Assembly: GCA_024220505.1 (NCBI GenBank)
Contig: JAKZZE010000018.1
Location: 124,001 to 188,000 of the forward strand
Origin: Rhizopus arrhizus
Lineage: Eukaryota > Mucoromycota > Mucoromycetes > Mucorales > Rhizopodaceae
Reading direction: 5' to 3'
Length of the DNA: 64,000 bases
In this document: positions 24,659 through 36,111 of the stretch, in pieces
Numbering within the stretch: the stretch's first letter is position 1
Layout of the letters: each line of letters begins with the position of its first letter
Notes under the pieces: generated by a model
The model's database searches: none
The model's input: the letters and a program-made list of their open reading frames with translations, nothing else
Told to the model about the DNA's origin: nothing
Made by a program: the position numbers and the translations under genes

Positions 24659-25703
24659 ATGTCATTACAAAGAAAGGAAGAAATCGTAGAGAATTTAACC
24701 AAGGTCAAGAACAACATGCAAGACATTTTGGATAAACAGCAGCGACAAGTAAATTGCACAACAAAAAACGATTGACTTATCATTAATACAACGTTAGGCA
24801 TGTTTAGTTGCTGTGAGCAAGTATAAGCCTGCTGAAGACTTGATGTATGCCTATGAAGCTGGCCAACGTCACTTTGGTGAAAACTATGTAAGTTTTTCAT
24901 TTTGACTTTTTTAATCACTAGTCTAAAAAAAATAAAGGTACAAGAATTAGTCGATAAAAGTCAAAAGGTAAAACTATTTTATTTAGATTGCAGAGAATAA
25001 GATCATAATAAAGCTATAGTTACCAAAAGATATTCAATGGCATTTTATTGGTCACCTTCAAAGCAATAAATGCAAAACTGTCGCAGGTAAGAGAATAATT
25101 TTTTACAAAACTTGTCCCACTGACCCCCTCCAAATCAAGCCATTCCAAACTTATTTGTGGTTGAGACTGTGGATAGCAGTAAAAAGGCAGATACATTGGA
25201 TAAAGCATGTAAATCAGTTGAACGAAAGGATCCTTTGCGTGTATTTGTTCAAGTAAATACCAGTGAAGAAGAAGGTAATCAGCAGTAGAAAGTCGTATTT
25301 AGCTTTCCCTGTTTACATTCATTATTTTGGTAGCTAAAAGTGGCGTGTCTCCTGCTGGCACTGTACAAGTATGTAAACATATCTTGGAAGCATGTCCCAA
25401 CTTGAAGCTTCACGGATTAATGACTATTGGTATGTTCGGCAGAGACCCTTCTGAGGAAAACCCTGATTTCAAGGTATATAAAAAAGATGATTGGCTCACT
25501 TTGAAATAACACAAAATCACGTTAAATAGTGTTTGGTTGAATGTAAGAAACAAGTAGAAAAAGAATTGGATGTAAAAGATTTAGAGTTGAGTATGGGCAT
25601 GTCATCGGATTATGTTGGTGCATTAGAAATGGGTGCTACTAATGTTCGCGTTGGCACAACCATTTTTGGTGGAAGATTGCTTAAATCAGAATTAAATAAA
25701 TAA
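24659..25703 (+). CDS. PLPBP: Pyridoxal phosphate homeostasis protein (YggS/PLPBP, yeast YBL036C)
   Basis: Small PLP-carrying protein of the alanine-racemase-fold type III family that controls vitamin B6 and amino-acid homeostasis and has no known enzymatic turnover. Eight exons (24659-24748, 24798-24887, 24938-24967, 25020-25086, 25140-25274, 25334-25473 and 25530-25703 are the seven clearly bounded ones) sum to 726 nt and 241 residues, the family size. The PLP-binding lysine is in LVAVSKYKP. Other signatures are GQRHFGENYVQEL, WHFIGHLQSNK, VQVNTSEE, LKLHGLMTIG, SMGMSSDYVGALEMGAT and VRVGTTIFG. The count is seven exons if the list above is complete. It may be cytosolic or mitochondrial; no clear presequence is seen. 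Confidence 0.95.
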
Positions 25704-26382
25704 TATTCATTTGGTCTTTTTAAAATATGTCAATTGTACAAACAGTAACCATATTAACAATGTCTTTTTATAAAAATAGTGCGTAAGTCAAGCATGAATT
25801 AAAATAAAAGACAAAGAATGTTTACTTGATAGGTTTCATAGTTTGAATAGTGTAACAATAATTCTACTACTTTAAAGGTACACAATGTTTTTGAGTTACA
25901 GGAATCCTAGTGAATGAAATAGCGACCTTCTTGCAAATAAAACTGGGAATAATTAAATGAATAAAATTAAAAAGAAAAAAAAAGTGACACTAAATAATGA
26001 AACGTACTCAAATGATGTATACACGTGAATAAGACCAAAATATTGCCGCAAAAAAATAGTATTGTAAAAATATAGAAAGGGAAAGCATGAGCTATCGTTG
26101 TCACTTTGTCCTAAAATAGAAGCTTGATTTCTAAATACAGTAAATATTATTTCAAGAAGCATGCTAAGAAGCTGATTTTTAAAACAGAAATTTAATCCAA
26201 TCAAATGAATATCGTGTCCATTGGTTCAACCCCCCTCACCTTGCAACTTTTTTTTAAAATAAAATAAATTTTTTTGTTTTCAAACACCTCTTTCTTCCCT
26301 TCACTTTCCCTATCACTTTTATTTTTACCTTTTTTTTTTTTATTTCTTATTTCTTTCCTCTTTATTTTTTTTAATATAAAAA
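25704..26382. other. Intergenic region before the DMAP1-binding gene
   Basis: AT-rich spacer of about 680 bases. The last 160 bases are a strongly pyrimidine-rich leader running into the next start codon, typical of a fungal promoter and 5' UTR. Nothing else recognised. Confidence 0.5.
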
Positions 26383-27345
26383 ATGCAAGCAGAACATATT
26401 GAGGATTTACCTGCAGATATTTTAAATAAGCTTCGAAATCTCGACTTAGAATTAGCGGATGGAGACATTACTCAAAAAGGTTATGATAAAAAGAAAGCTA
26501 ATTTATTAGCAAGTATAGCTACTACTACTACTACAACTGCAGAAGAAGAAGAGTCATTTGAGGACCTTGGACCTGAGCCAAGCGCTGCTGACGTGGTTGA
26601 TTTTTTAGATTTTTTACCTTCTCCAACTCATTCACCTCGTGAGTCAGAAGGCGCCTCCTTGATGGAAAGCAATCACTTGAGACTTCAACAAGAGCAACAA
26701 CAACAACAACAACAACAACAGCAGCAACAAGCTATTATGTATCAAAACGGCTCACCTAACATGAGACCTATGCAAGCTCCTCCACAGTATCGACCTTATC
26801 GACCATTACCTACACCTAATAACCCGCCTTATTACAATAATAGTCCAAGTATGGGATCTCCACTTCCGAACAATAGGCCTTACATGGTAGTACGTAATAA
26901 TGTTGGATACCAGCAGCCACCAGCACCATCTCAGCAACCTCAACCACAGCAGCAACGTCCACCTGGAGCAAACCCTTACATGTATCCAAACAACAGATTG
27001 CCTCCACAAAATGTCTATAGACCCGCAAATACCTCAGTCTATCAAAGACCTATGATATATAACAATACTAATCCAAGACCTTCCAATTTACCTCCACCAC
27101 AACAGCAAAACATTAGACCCATCTATAGACCCACACCACCTCGACCTCCATTTCAAAACTATCGACCTCAACCACAAGCATCGCAACAGTATGTTCCTGG
27201 TAGATCTCCTGAAATGCAATATGGTAATGTAAGACCCAATTATCCTTATGCGGGTGCCAATCGATCACCCTCTTCTACCCACGCAAGCATAACAGGAAGA
27301 TATGACTATGCTGATCATCAGTCTGTTTATTCCGCAAGGGAATAG
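26383..27345 (+). CDS. DMAP1-binding-domain protein with Gln/Pro-rich tail
   Basis: Single-exon frame of 320 residues. The first about 45 residues (EDLPADILNKLRNLDLELAD, then GDITQKGYDKKKANLL) match the DMAP1-binding domain, which elsewhere forms the N-terminus of DIP2 proteins. An acidic stretch and a 12-residue polyglutamine tract (26695-26730, CAA/CAG) follow. The remaining roughly 200 residues are rich in Pro, Asn, Gln, Tyr and Arg, low-complexity and probably disordered, with many RPxYRP-like motifs. The frame ends with TAG at 27343-27345, and no donor site near its end would skip this stop cleanly. A DIP2-like AMP-binding gene starts 478 bases downstream on the same strand. The domain call is good; the function is unknown. 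Confidence 0.85.
   Translation: MQAEHIEDLPADILNKLRNLDLELADGDITQKGYDKKKANLLASIATTTTTTAEEEESFEDLGPEPSAADVVDFLDFLPSPTHSPRESEGASLMESNHLRLQQEQQQQQQQQQQQQAIMYQNGSPNMRPMQAPPQYRPYRPLPTPNNPPYYNNSPSMGSPLPNNRPYMVVRNNVGYQQPPAPSQQPQPQQQRPPGANPYMYPNNRLPPQNVYRPANTSVYQRPMIYNNTNPRPSNLPPPQQQNIRPIYRPTPPRPPFQNYRPQPQASQQYVPGRSPEMQYGNVRPNYPYAGANRSPSSTHASITGRYDYADHQSVYSARE
26695..26730 (+). repeat. CAA/CAG trinucleotide repeat (poly-Gln)
   Basis: Twelve consecutive glutamine codons, mostly CAA, inside the DMAP1-binding-domain gene. Likely length-variable between strains. Confidence 0.85.
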
Positions 27346-27822
27346 AGAGAAAGACGAGGGGAAATCAGTAAGCTAGCATGAATTCACTTTTTTTTTTATT
27401 GTTCCCTTATTTTATACGATTCCCTTTTTATCATTCTATTATTTGTATAAAAGAGAAGCATACATTTGTAACTTTCTAGTAAGTTCATTTAAAAAACAAG
27501 ACTTCCTTTTATATTATTAATACTGTCTTAATAGTTACTTTATTCTTTTTCTCTCTCTCTCTTTTTATCTGTTTTGCTTAATCCCTTTCCAAAAAAATAA
27601 AGGCTATTATTTTTGGTATGAAGAAAGAAAATAAGCAAACAAAAAGGAATTAATTTTACTTTATATACAGTTTCTTTTTATTGCATCGCTTGCTACTGAT
27701 TTTCATTTTTTTTTTTTTTTTCATTTTTCCTCTTCTCTCTCTCTCTCTCTCTCTCTGCTTGAATCCTGTTATGCTTGTTTCTAATTTCTTTACAAGAAAA
27801 ACAAACTGACATTTTTATTATT
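27346..27822. promoter_or_regulatory. Spacer and pyrimidine-rich leader before the DIP2-like gene
   Basis: This 477-base spacer ends in T-runs and a CT microsatellite (about 27734-27756) about 70 bases before the next ATG, typical of an independent fungal promoter and leader. That argues against the two flanking genes being one transcription unit, but an intron spanning it cannot be excluded. Confidence 0.5.
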
Positions 27823-30800
27823 ATGATAGATACACTTCCTAGAGTACAGCAAGCCTCCTCCATACGAAAGACACCCTCCATCACCTCAATTCATCAACCA
27901 CGACCTATCCAAAGCAAACCAAGTTTAAAACGAAAGACAAGGGGCCAAAACAAATATGAAAACGCATCCATGGTGAAATCTTTTCAAAACGTCGAGCCTG
28001 TTCCACCCATCTTACGAGCCCAAGAAGACCTTGAAGAGCTAGCAGGACGGCAGATGCAACCGACCCTGGCACGTGAGATACCGTTCAAGGTGGTCGACAT
28101 TCAGGACGACAAGATGGAGCCCGATCAATTTGATTCCCTAGGCCATTTATTTCGACATAGAGCATCGAGCAGCCAGGGAAGGATCATCCCGGCCTTTACT
28201 CTGGTAGACCACAAGGGCAAGGAGACCACGTCTCTCACTTGGGAAAAGCTCTCGGCGCGTGCGGAAAAGGTGGCCTTTGTGATCCGAGATAAGTCGGGTC
28301 TTCAGGTCGGTGATCGTGTGGCGCTTTACTATAGACGATCTGAGATGATTGATTTCACCGTCGCTTTCCTTGGCTGCTTTCTGGCGGGCATGGTCGCTGT
28401 GCCCATCGTGACAGATGACTTGAACGAGTTTTGGTTCATCTTGCGCGTCGCTCAAGCTCACCTCGTTCTCACCACAGACAGCCAACTCAAGACGCTCACC
28501 AAGACCTTGAAGGCCAAGAGCATCGATTTCCCCAAGGACGTGGACTGGTGGTCGACCAATGATTTTGGATCGCTTTATACGCATCAGATCAAGTCAGGAC
28601 ACTATAGCGCGATTCGGTCTACCCCTCTGGCCTACATTGAATTCACAAAATCAATCAATGGCGAACTGAAGGGTGTGGCTGTTTCTCATCAGACCGTCAT
28701 GCGTACCTGTCATACCTTTACCGCTGCCATTACCGATACGGTTGTGGCGCTGGCCGAAGACGGATCCCCTTCGATCTTACCCAACTGGGACTCTCAGGGC
28801 GCAGATACCATCTTGACATTTATCGAACCGCGCCAGCAGCTCGGCTTGACCGTTTCTATCCTGGCCTCCATCTACAGTGGAAACCACACGCTGTTTGCAG
28901 CACCCAGTATCAAAGAAACACCAGCCGTTTGGATTTACCTGGTATCAAAATATAATGGTAAAATTCGAAAGCATTGTATTATAATTGTACTTAATCTTGA
29001 TCATTAGTGACCATCGGCTTGGCTCATTATCCAGGCATGTATGCCATTACCAAGCAATATCAAAAGAACACAAAGGAAGCTCAAAACTTTAGCAAGAAAG
29101 TCACGCCCAACCTATCCTCTCTTCGCCTCTTGTTGATTGACACGCTGATCGTCAGACCCGAGATCAATGCTTTCATTGCTACCCATTTGTTGACCCCCTT
29201 GATCAAGAATCTGGCTCAATCCCCTATAGAGATCATTACGCCCATCGCCTCTCTCCCCGAACACGCAGGCATGATAGTCAGCTTTAGAGATTACCTCGGA
29301 CCCGGTCTGCTAGAAGAATACGAGACGGCTGAGGGGATCAAGAAGGTGTTTGCCTCGGGTCGATCGAGAGATGTGTGGGAGTGTACCTTGGATGCACACG
29401 CCTTGAGAAGAGGTAAAGTCGTCGTGCTCTCGACCGGAGAATGTGAGGAAGAAGGTGGCTATCGCGTCGGTTCACACGGCTTTCCATTCCCAACCTCTTC
29501 TGTCGCGATCGTAGACCCAGAGACCGCTCTGCTTTGCCCACCTGATCGGCTGGGTGAGGTCTGGATTGGCATGCCTGCCCTGCCAGATGGTTTCTGGGGC
29601 ATACCTGCCTTGACAGAAACTGTCTATCGTGCGTCGCCCAAGGTGGTGCCAACCGAGACACTGTTCCCAGAGAATATCAAAGCGTCCTTTGTGAGAACAG
29701 GGCTTTTGGGGACCTTGATCGGTGGACGTTTGGTACTCTTTGGTCCTTATGAAGAATGCATAAGACAGCAGCAGTTGAATGAACCACTGGGTATAGAAGA
29801 AATTCATTTTGGTAGTGATCTGGTCTCTACTTTATCAAAACGGTGTCAATTGGATGCTTGGTAAAGAAAGAAAAAAAAATTCAAAATTGAATAGGATGCT
29901 AAAACATGTCTTGACTAGTACATTATTTGCTATCTTTATCAATCAACAATACCTCCCTGTGCTTGCGTTTGAATCCAATGGACCTTCTGAAGAACTCACA
30001 AAACAAATAGAGCAAGTCACCCACACCCTACTCACCTACCACGGCCTTCGCATCTTTACCACTCTTGTTGTCAACCAAGGCATCTTGCCACGCCAACTCA
30101 AAGATGGCCATAGCACCATCCACCCACTCCAGACCAAACGTCGATTCCTTTCTGGCCAACTCCCAATCACCTTTATCCAGCTCGACGTGGACCGAACGGT
30201 CTTTAGCGATGCCTCGGCCGACACACCCAACGTCTGGCTGTCGATGATGGCCTCGTACGATCGTGCGCTCTCGATGCAGCTGATCTCACCGCGCGGACGA
30301 CCCCAGCACTCGGGCATCGAGATGATTCAGAACGCGATGGACGAACGATTGAACTATGACCTCTCGAAATTCACCAACATGGTCGACATCATCCTCTGGC
30401 GGACCTCACTCTATCCCGACGAAAACGCGTTTGTGATTGTGAACGGCAGCAGCACGAAACCGATCAGTTGGAAAAAGATGAATGGACAGATTGCTGGGCT
30501 GGCACATTATCTGCACAAGAAGATCCAGCTCAAAGCAGGAGAGAAGGTGCTCTTGCTGCTGCCCTTTGGGATCGATCTGGTTCGGACGTTGTATGCTTGC
30601 TTTGTACTCGGTCTCGTGCCGGTGATCTGTCCAGAGGACTGCGTGAAGCCCGAGGGCCTGTCGGATGCCATCTCTGACCTGTCGATCACGACGCTCTTGG
30701 TGAACGCCCAGTCGGAGGATGTGTTGAAAGCCAACAAGGCCCTCGTCGCGATCCTCAGGCGGCAGCGTCTGGTGCATGTCGAGAAGGCGTCCAAGTTCAG

Positions 30801-32526
30801 CAAGCTGCTAGGACCCGAAAGTGGTTATTCTGTACGATCCGAGTGGACCATGGATAAATCACGCGCGGCCATGATCTTGATCCATCCCTCGGTCAATACG
30901 TACAAGCAAGATTATATCATGTATGGTCATGATACCATCATGGCCCAGTGTCGTACTCAGAAATTGACGTGTCAGATAAAATATCAACGGCCACTGATCG
31001 TCACCGGCCTGGGTGGGTTTGAAGGATTAGGGTTACTGCATGCTGCCTTTTGTGGTGTTTATGTCGGTAAGGAGAGATGACTTGAAAACATGTGTTTTTT
31101 TTTTTTACTAAGAGAGATCCCAAGGATGCACCACGATTTTGATGCCTACCCTGGAATTCAAAGAGAATGCCTCGGCTTATTTTGAGTTGATATCCAGAAA
31201 CAAATGCTCTACCGTCTGTGCAAATTACCCACTCTTTGACCAAGCCATCAACCGTATTCACCCCTCAAAACAAAAGCAGATTCCTCTGCAAAACACACAA
31301 AACCTCATGCTGGCCGTCTCCAGTCGAACGAAACCTCGATTCTGTAAGTGTTGTAGTTGAAAGGACGTGTTACTGATGAGACGTTTTAGATGAAAAAGTC
31401 ACACGGTTCTTATCCCTCAGTGGCCTTGAACGGGAGGCGATCAATACGGTCTACAGCCATCCTTGGAACCCGATGATCACCACACGCTCTTATATGCTGA
31501 TCGAGCCCATCTCGCTCATCGCTGACTTTGAGTGGCTTCGACAGGGCATCGTCCGTCCCTTGTCCCAAGCGGATGACGCGAGTGGTGTCCTGCTACACGA
31601 CTCTGGTATCGTTCCTACCAACACCATGATTGCCATCGTCAATCCCGAGACGCACACGCTCTGTCCGACGCATGTCATTGGCGAAATCTGGGTGTCGTCC
31701 GACAGTAACGTCAAGGGTGTCATCCATCAGGGACAATTTGAAGCGACGGTGCAAGGGGCAGATCCTCGTATAAAATACATGCGAACGGGCGACGTGGGCT
31801 TCTTGTGGCATGTGCAGCGGCAGACAGTGAGTGGGCCGGTAGAGGAAGGACAGTGTTTGTATGTGCTGGGTCATTTGAGTGAGGTGATCATGTCCAAAGG
31901 ATTGCTTCATTTCGCGGTCGATGTAGAAGAAACGGTAGAGACTTGCAATGCCAACATTTGGTTGGAAGGATGGTAAGGATGCGATTCACAGGTGAAGTAC
32001 AGTGGGATTGATGCCTTCTTGTAGTTATATCATTCAAGTCGATCTGGAGATTGTGGTCGTTGTCGCCGTCAAATCCAATGATTCTGCGATATCTACTATT
32101 CCACTGATAGTCTCTGCTATCTTGGAAAGACATGCGTTGTTGGTAGACACAGTGGTGATTGTCAGTAAAGATCAACTGCCCAAGAAACATAATGGAGAAA
32201 AGAGAAGGAAGCAGGTTCTTTCAATGTACATGAAAAAAGAATTGTAAGTTCAACGCTAGAGTTCCCCCCCCCCTCCCCTTTTTTTTATTCTAATTGTTTT
32301 CATCAGGGCCGCTATGCATGTGTCTAGAATTAAAAATCAGCATCAACCCATTCATTTACCACAGTGGCATCATCATTTGCAAGAAGACACTGCATCTGTC
32401 ATATCATTCACAACCAATCTGGATGCAGAAGCAGCTAGTGTTTATAAACCGCTTGTCCCAGCTGCCTCGACTCGATCACGTAATTCGAATGGTGGAGAAT
32501 CCATCACGGGCCACAGTGTACTTTAA
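27823..32526 (+). CDS. DIP2: DIP2-like protein with tandem degenerate AMP-binding domains
   Basis: Seven exons (27823-28957, 29008-29860, 29895-31066, 31113-31343, 31390-31972, 32025-32243, 32307-32526) close to 1470 residues. Two adenylate-forming domains are visible. The first begins around DSLGHLFRHRA and LTWEKLSARAEKVAFVI; the second begins around YPDENAFVIVNGSSTKPISW. The usual phosphate-binding loop is degenerate (FTKSINGELKGVAVSH in the first, ILIHPSVNTYKQDYIMYG in the second). The second keeps YMRTGDVGFLW near the expected A8 motif. This matches the DIP2/fatty-acyl-AMP-ligase-like group, proposed to handle lipids (in animals and yeast linked to diacylglycerol metabolism). The N-terminal DMAP1-binding domain of DIP2 is absent here and lies in the preceding gene. 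Coding G+C is higher than in the neighbours. Confidence 0.85.
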
Positions 32527-32748
32527 ACGAATGCTGCATAAAAACCTTTTTCCAAATAAAGTGACTGGGATTTTATATGTTGTGATACACCTCTTTTCAC
32601 ACGCTTCTTTCCATCTACCCTCTTTTTGCTTGTGTCCTGTTTTTTTTTTTTTTTATATATCCGAAATGTTGACTTGGACAAATCACGATGAAATAACGTT
32701 TTCAACTGCGATTTTTTTTTTTTTCTTTTCTTTTGTTTTATCATTTAA

Positions 32749-33625
32749 ATGACAAAATCACTTCATTTGGCTTTACTTGTGTGTGATACACCTATGCCAG
32801 AGGTGTTGGAAAAACATGGAGATTATCGAACCATGTTTTCTACTGTCTTTGGTCTTGCCGCCAAGGATTTAGATGTCACTTTGACTTGGGATTTTTTTGA
32901 TGTGGTAGAAGCACAAGAGTATCCTTCATTAAAAGATATTGGCAATAGAACTTACGATGCGATTGTGCTGACGGGATCCAAATACAATGCACATGATAAC
33001 ACACCTTGGATAGTCAAGTTGGTCGATTTCTTAAAGACGATGCGAGTGGAATATAACCAGAGTGTTCGATTAGTGGGCATTTGTTTTGGACATCAGATCA
33101 TACTACGTTCATCGGGTGGGACGACGGGTAGGAATGAAAAAGGATGGGAGGTAAGCAGTGGTTTGATGTTGTTGTTGTGTGTATTGATCGAATGCAGGTT
33201 GGCTACACTGAAATACAATTAACCTCATTTGGAAAAACCTTTTTTGACACCGACAGGACATTTTTGGTAAATGAAATATTAAAAAAAAAAAAGTACTAAA
33301 GAAAGTTGAGTAGAGAGTCAATCAATTTCATCAAGATCATGTATCAAAGTTACCGGATGGATTTCAAACTTTAGCCTTTACAGAGAACAATACACCACAT
33401 CATGCGACTGTCTCTGATGACCGTCAGTGTATCACTGTTCAAGGTCATCCTGAATTGAACAAGGATGCAGTGAAGATTATGGTCGAAAAACGAAAAGAGG
33501 CAGGCATTGTGCCTGCTCAGATTGCCGATAAAGCATTAGAAGCATTAAAGATGAATGGATTGAATATGGAAGATGTTTGGTTGTGTAAAAAATTCCTTCA
33601 GTTCATCATCACTTTTAATAAATAA
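32749..33625 (+). CDS. Class I glutamine amidotransferase-like protein (YLR126C family)
   Basis: Three exons (32749-33150, 33198-33266, 33314-33625) give 260 residues. The fold is recognisable from LALLVCDTPMPEVLEKHGDY at the start, DAIVLTGSKYNAHD, the nucleophile elbow GICFGHQII with catalytic Cys, GRNEKGWEVGYTEI, and GHPE carrying the His-Glu of the triad. It stands alone without a synthase domain, like the yeast YLR126C group, which is probably a gamma-glutamyl-hydrolysing or related cytosolic enzyme of uncertain substrate. The final exon uses the acceptor TTGAGTAG, keeping phase 0. It converges on the Myb gene 189 bases away, with an A14/G11 tract between them. Confidence 0.9.
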
Positions 33626-33814
33626 AACTTTCTTTTATTGGCAGCAGAGAAACAAGAATAATTTATAGAAAACATAGTAAACATAAGAGGAGTAGAACAA
33701 TAATGTGTGGCATAAAGAAAAATGCTTGTAATCAAATCATAGAATAATGCATAATTTACAAAAAAAAAAAAAAAGGGGGGGGGGGAAGAGGGAGAGAGGG
33801 GGAGAAATATCAAT

Positions 33815-34333
33815 TTACTTTTTATAAGTCACTTTCCAAGGCCTTCTACAGATTCTTTGGTTTTTTACTTCAATAATATTTTTATTTTGTAAAGTTTTGA
33901 ATCTTCCCCAGCAACACCCTCGAGATCGATGTGGTAAATAAGTAGCAGAGATCATGGCCCATGATAGACCTTGTTCGTAACCTTGCTGTAGAAGACAGTC
34001 TTCTTGAGGTGTCCATGGTGTTCTGGTTTGGATGTAGCTTGTCGAAGTTGATCTGCGTCGACTGTGAGAGGGAGAAGGATGAAGGATAAAGTTGAGTTGG
34101 TTGATATAAACCTCACTTTGAACGCGTCTCCTAAAGGAGGAAGGTGGGGTTTGAGGCGGAGAGAGTGTGCGAGGTGAACTACAGATGCTACTTTGACAGG
34201 AACTGCTGAGGGGATCAAGTTCTGGATAAATGGTGAATGGTGGATGAATTCCTGGTTCAAAATAAGAAGGCTTGGATGAATAGGGTTCACATGGTTGACA
34301 TAATATATGTTTAATATCCATAACACCAGACAT
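33815..34333 (-). CDS. Small single-repeat Myb/SANT protein
   Basis: Intronless frame of 172 residues. The first 100 residues are Ser/Pro-rich and low complexity. From residue 107 a single Myb/SANT repeat is seen: WTPQEDCLLQQGYEQGLSWA, a second helix MISATYLPHRSRG, and the third helix CCWGRFKTLQNK. The three tryptophans are spaced about 17-18 residues apart, as in Myb repeats. It is probably a nuclear DNA-binding or chromatin protein; target unknown. A long gene-free region lies upstream of its start, as is common for regulatory genes in this kind of genome. Confidence 0.78.
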   Translation of the reverse strand: MSGVMDIKHILCQPCEPYSSKPSYFEPGIHPPFTIYPELDPLSSSCQSSICSSPRTLSPPQTPPSSFRRRVQSEVYINQLNFILHPSPSHSRRRSTSTSYIQTRTPWTPQEDCLLQQGYEQGLSWAMISATYLPHRSRGCCWGRFKTLQNKNIIEVKNQRICRRPWKVTYKK

Positions 34334-35166
34334 ATTATTACAAAAAATTTTCTAAATAAAATACAAGAGACAAAAATTAAAAGTGGTGGAAAACAAAGGG
34401 ATTTTTCATCAAAAAAAAAGAAAAAAAAAAAAAAAAAAGAGAAAGCAGAGAGAGAGATAGAATGTGGGTAATATATACAATGATTAAAGTTTATTATAAA
34501 AAATAGATTTGTCGATAAAGGGGGAATGATACATGTTGTTTAAATGCCCTTCTTGTATAGAAAAAAAAAAGAGAGAGGGAGGGAGGGAGAAGGATATATA
34601 ATTAGCAAATAAATGCATATTTCAAAAAAAGAAAAAGGTCCTGACTGTCTTCAATTTACATGACATCTGCCGCCAAAAATAAAAAATAAAATAAAATAAA
34701 AAAAAACTACCTTTTTTCTTGCTTTGTCCCCTTATTTTTAACAAGCATCGTCATCCTCCCTTTCTCTCCTTCCACTCATCATTCACCAAAGCTGATAGTC
34801 GAGGTCACTATTGACACTTTTTAATGTATGTACACAAAAAAAAAAACTAACTTTAGCCACGCTATCCCTGATCTTCCTCAAATCTTAGATGTCCTGTGTG
34901 ACCCTCTCCTTTGTCCCTCCCCTTTTATTATAATAAACATTTAATGATTTGGTAAAGACATTGTGTGCATCTTGTTTGGATTCTTTCTTCTTTGCATAGA
35001 ATTATCACCTGTTTAATATGGCAAATATATTTTTATCATCTGTTTGTGTCTTATTTCCTACTTTTATTTTCTCCTTTTATGGTCATTCAATTCAAATTAG
35101 ATTGTCTTCTGCCAGTGAGACTGCAGAAGAATACATCACTTGTACCCCTCTCTGTTTACCCTTTTT

Positions 35167-35196
35167 GTGTGTGTGTGTGTGTATGCGTGTGTCTGT
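35167..35196 (+). repeat. GT/TG microsatellite
   Basis: About eight GT units followed by interrupted GTGTG sequence in gene-free DNA. Confidence 0.8.
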
Positions 35197-35709
35197 GATT
35201 TATTTTAAATGATTGTGCATATATCCTTTCTAACCTATTTGAGGAAAAAAAAAAAGACACAAGAATATGTAAAAAGTTCCCCCTCCCCTTCTTTTTACAA
35301 TTACATAACGTTTTAGATTTAACCCTTTCAAAGGAGGAGCTAGTTAAAGAAGGAGGTTGAAGCTAATTTTTGTACTGAAAAGAGAGAGAGAAAAGGATGG
35401 TTATCATTGGCTTACAAGTTTTTCTTTGTATACACTCCATATCAGTCAAATATATTTTTTCTTCTTTCAAATAAAAAAAGGAGAAAGAAGGAGGCTGTGG
35501 GTGCCCTGAATACATCAAATTGAAAAAAAAAATTGCTTTCATTTACATTTAATCTTAATAATAATAACATGAGAATTAAGTTTATAAACTCACTTATTTC
35601 GCTTTCAATTTCTCTCTTTTTTTTTTAAGAATAACAGGGATAAACAAGAATGTTAAATTACACGTTTCTCTGATAGGAAGGGGACTACATCATCATCTGG
35701 AAATTACTC

Positions 35710-36111
35710 TTTTTTTTTAAAAAAAAAAAAAACAGTAAAATAAGGGAATAGGTGTGTGCATTGCGTACATCTAAAGAGCAAACAAACAAAAAGCATGTAC
35801 AATAATCATCCAGATATCAAAATAATGCTGAGATTAACTAATCAACCCTTTCAAATAAATGCAAGTTTAGTAAATAAAGTTTATGATTTGAGGAGACAAA
35901 CATTGTCAAAAAAGGTACATGCTGGAACAAAAAAAAAAAATTTTTTTTTTCTAGTAAAAGATGCCAATTTCCTTTTTGAAATAATTTGATTGTACACGAT
36001 TCAGAATACATGAACAAAACTGGGACAGGGTTAAGGTTTTATTTAAAGAATTAATTAAATAATGACGCTAGAAGATGTTTATTCCAAGAAAACTGTTTTT
36101 TTTAAAAAAAA
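35710..36111. repeat. Three T-run/A-run junctions in 400 bases
   Basis: T9A14 at 35710-35732, A12T10 at 35929-35950 and T8A8 at 36096-36111 lie within 400 bases of gene-free AT-rich DNA. Each can form a hairpin or a rigid bent tract; they may be nucleosome-excluding elements. Confidence 0.6.

Noticed and set aside
27775..27822. In-frame extension upstream of the DIP2-like ATG
   Set aside because: It has no ATG and lies in the pyrimidine-rich leader; 27823 is the first ATG.
34965..35212. Overlapping hydrophobic frames around the GT repeat
   Set aside because: Low complexity produced by T-rich and GT-repeat DNA.
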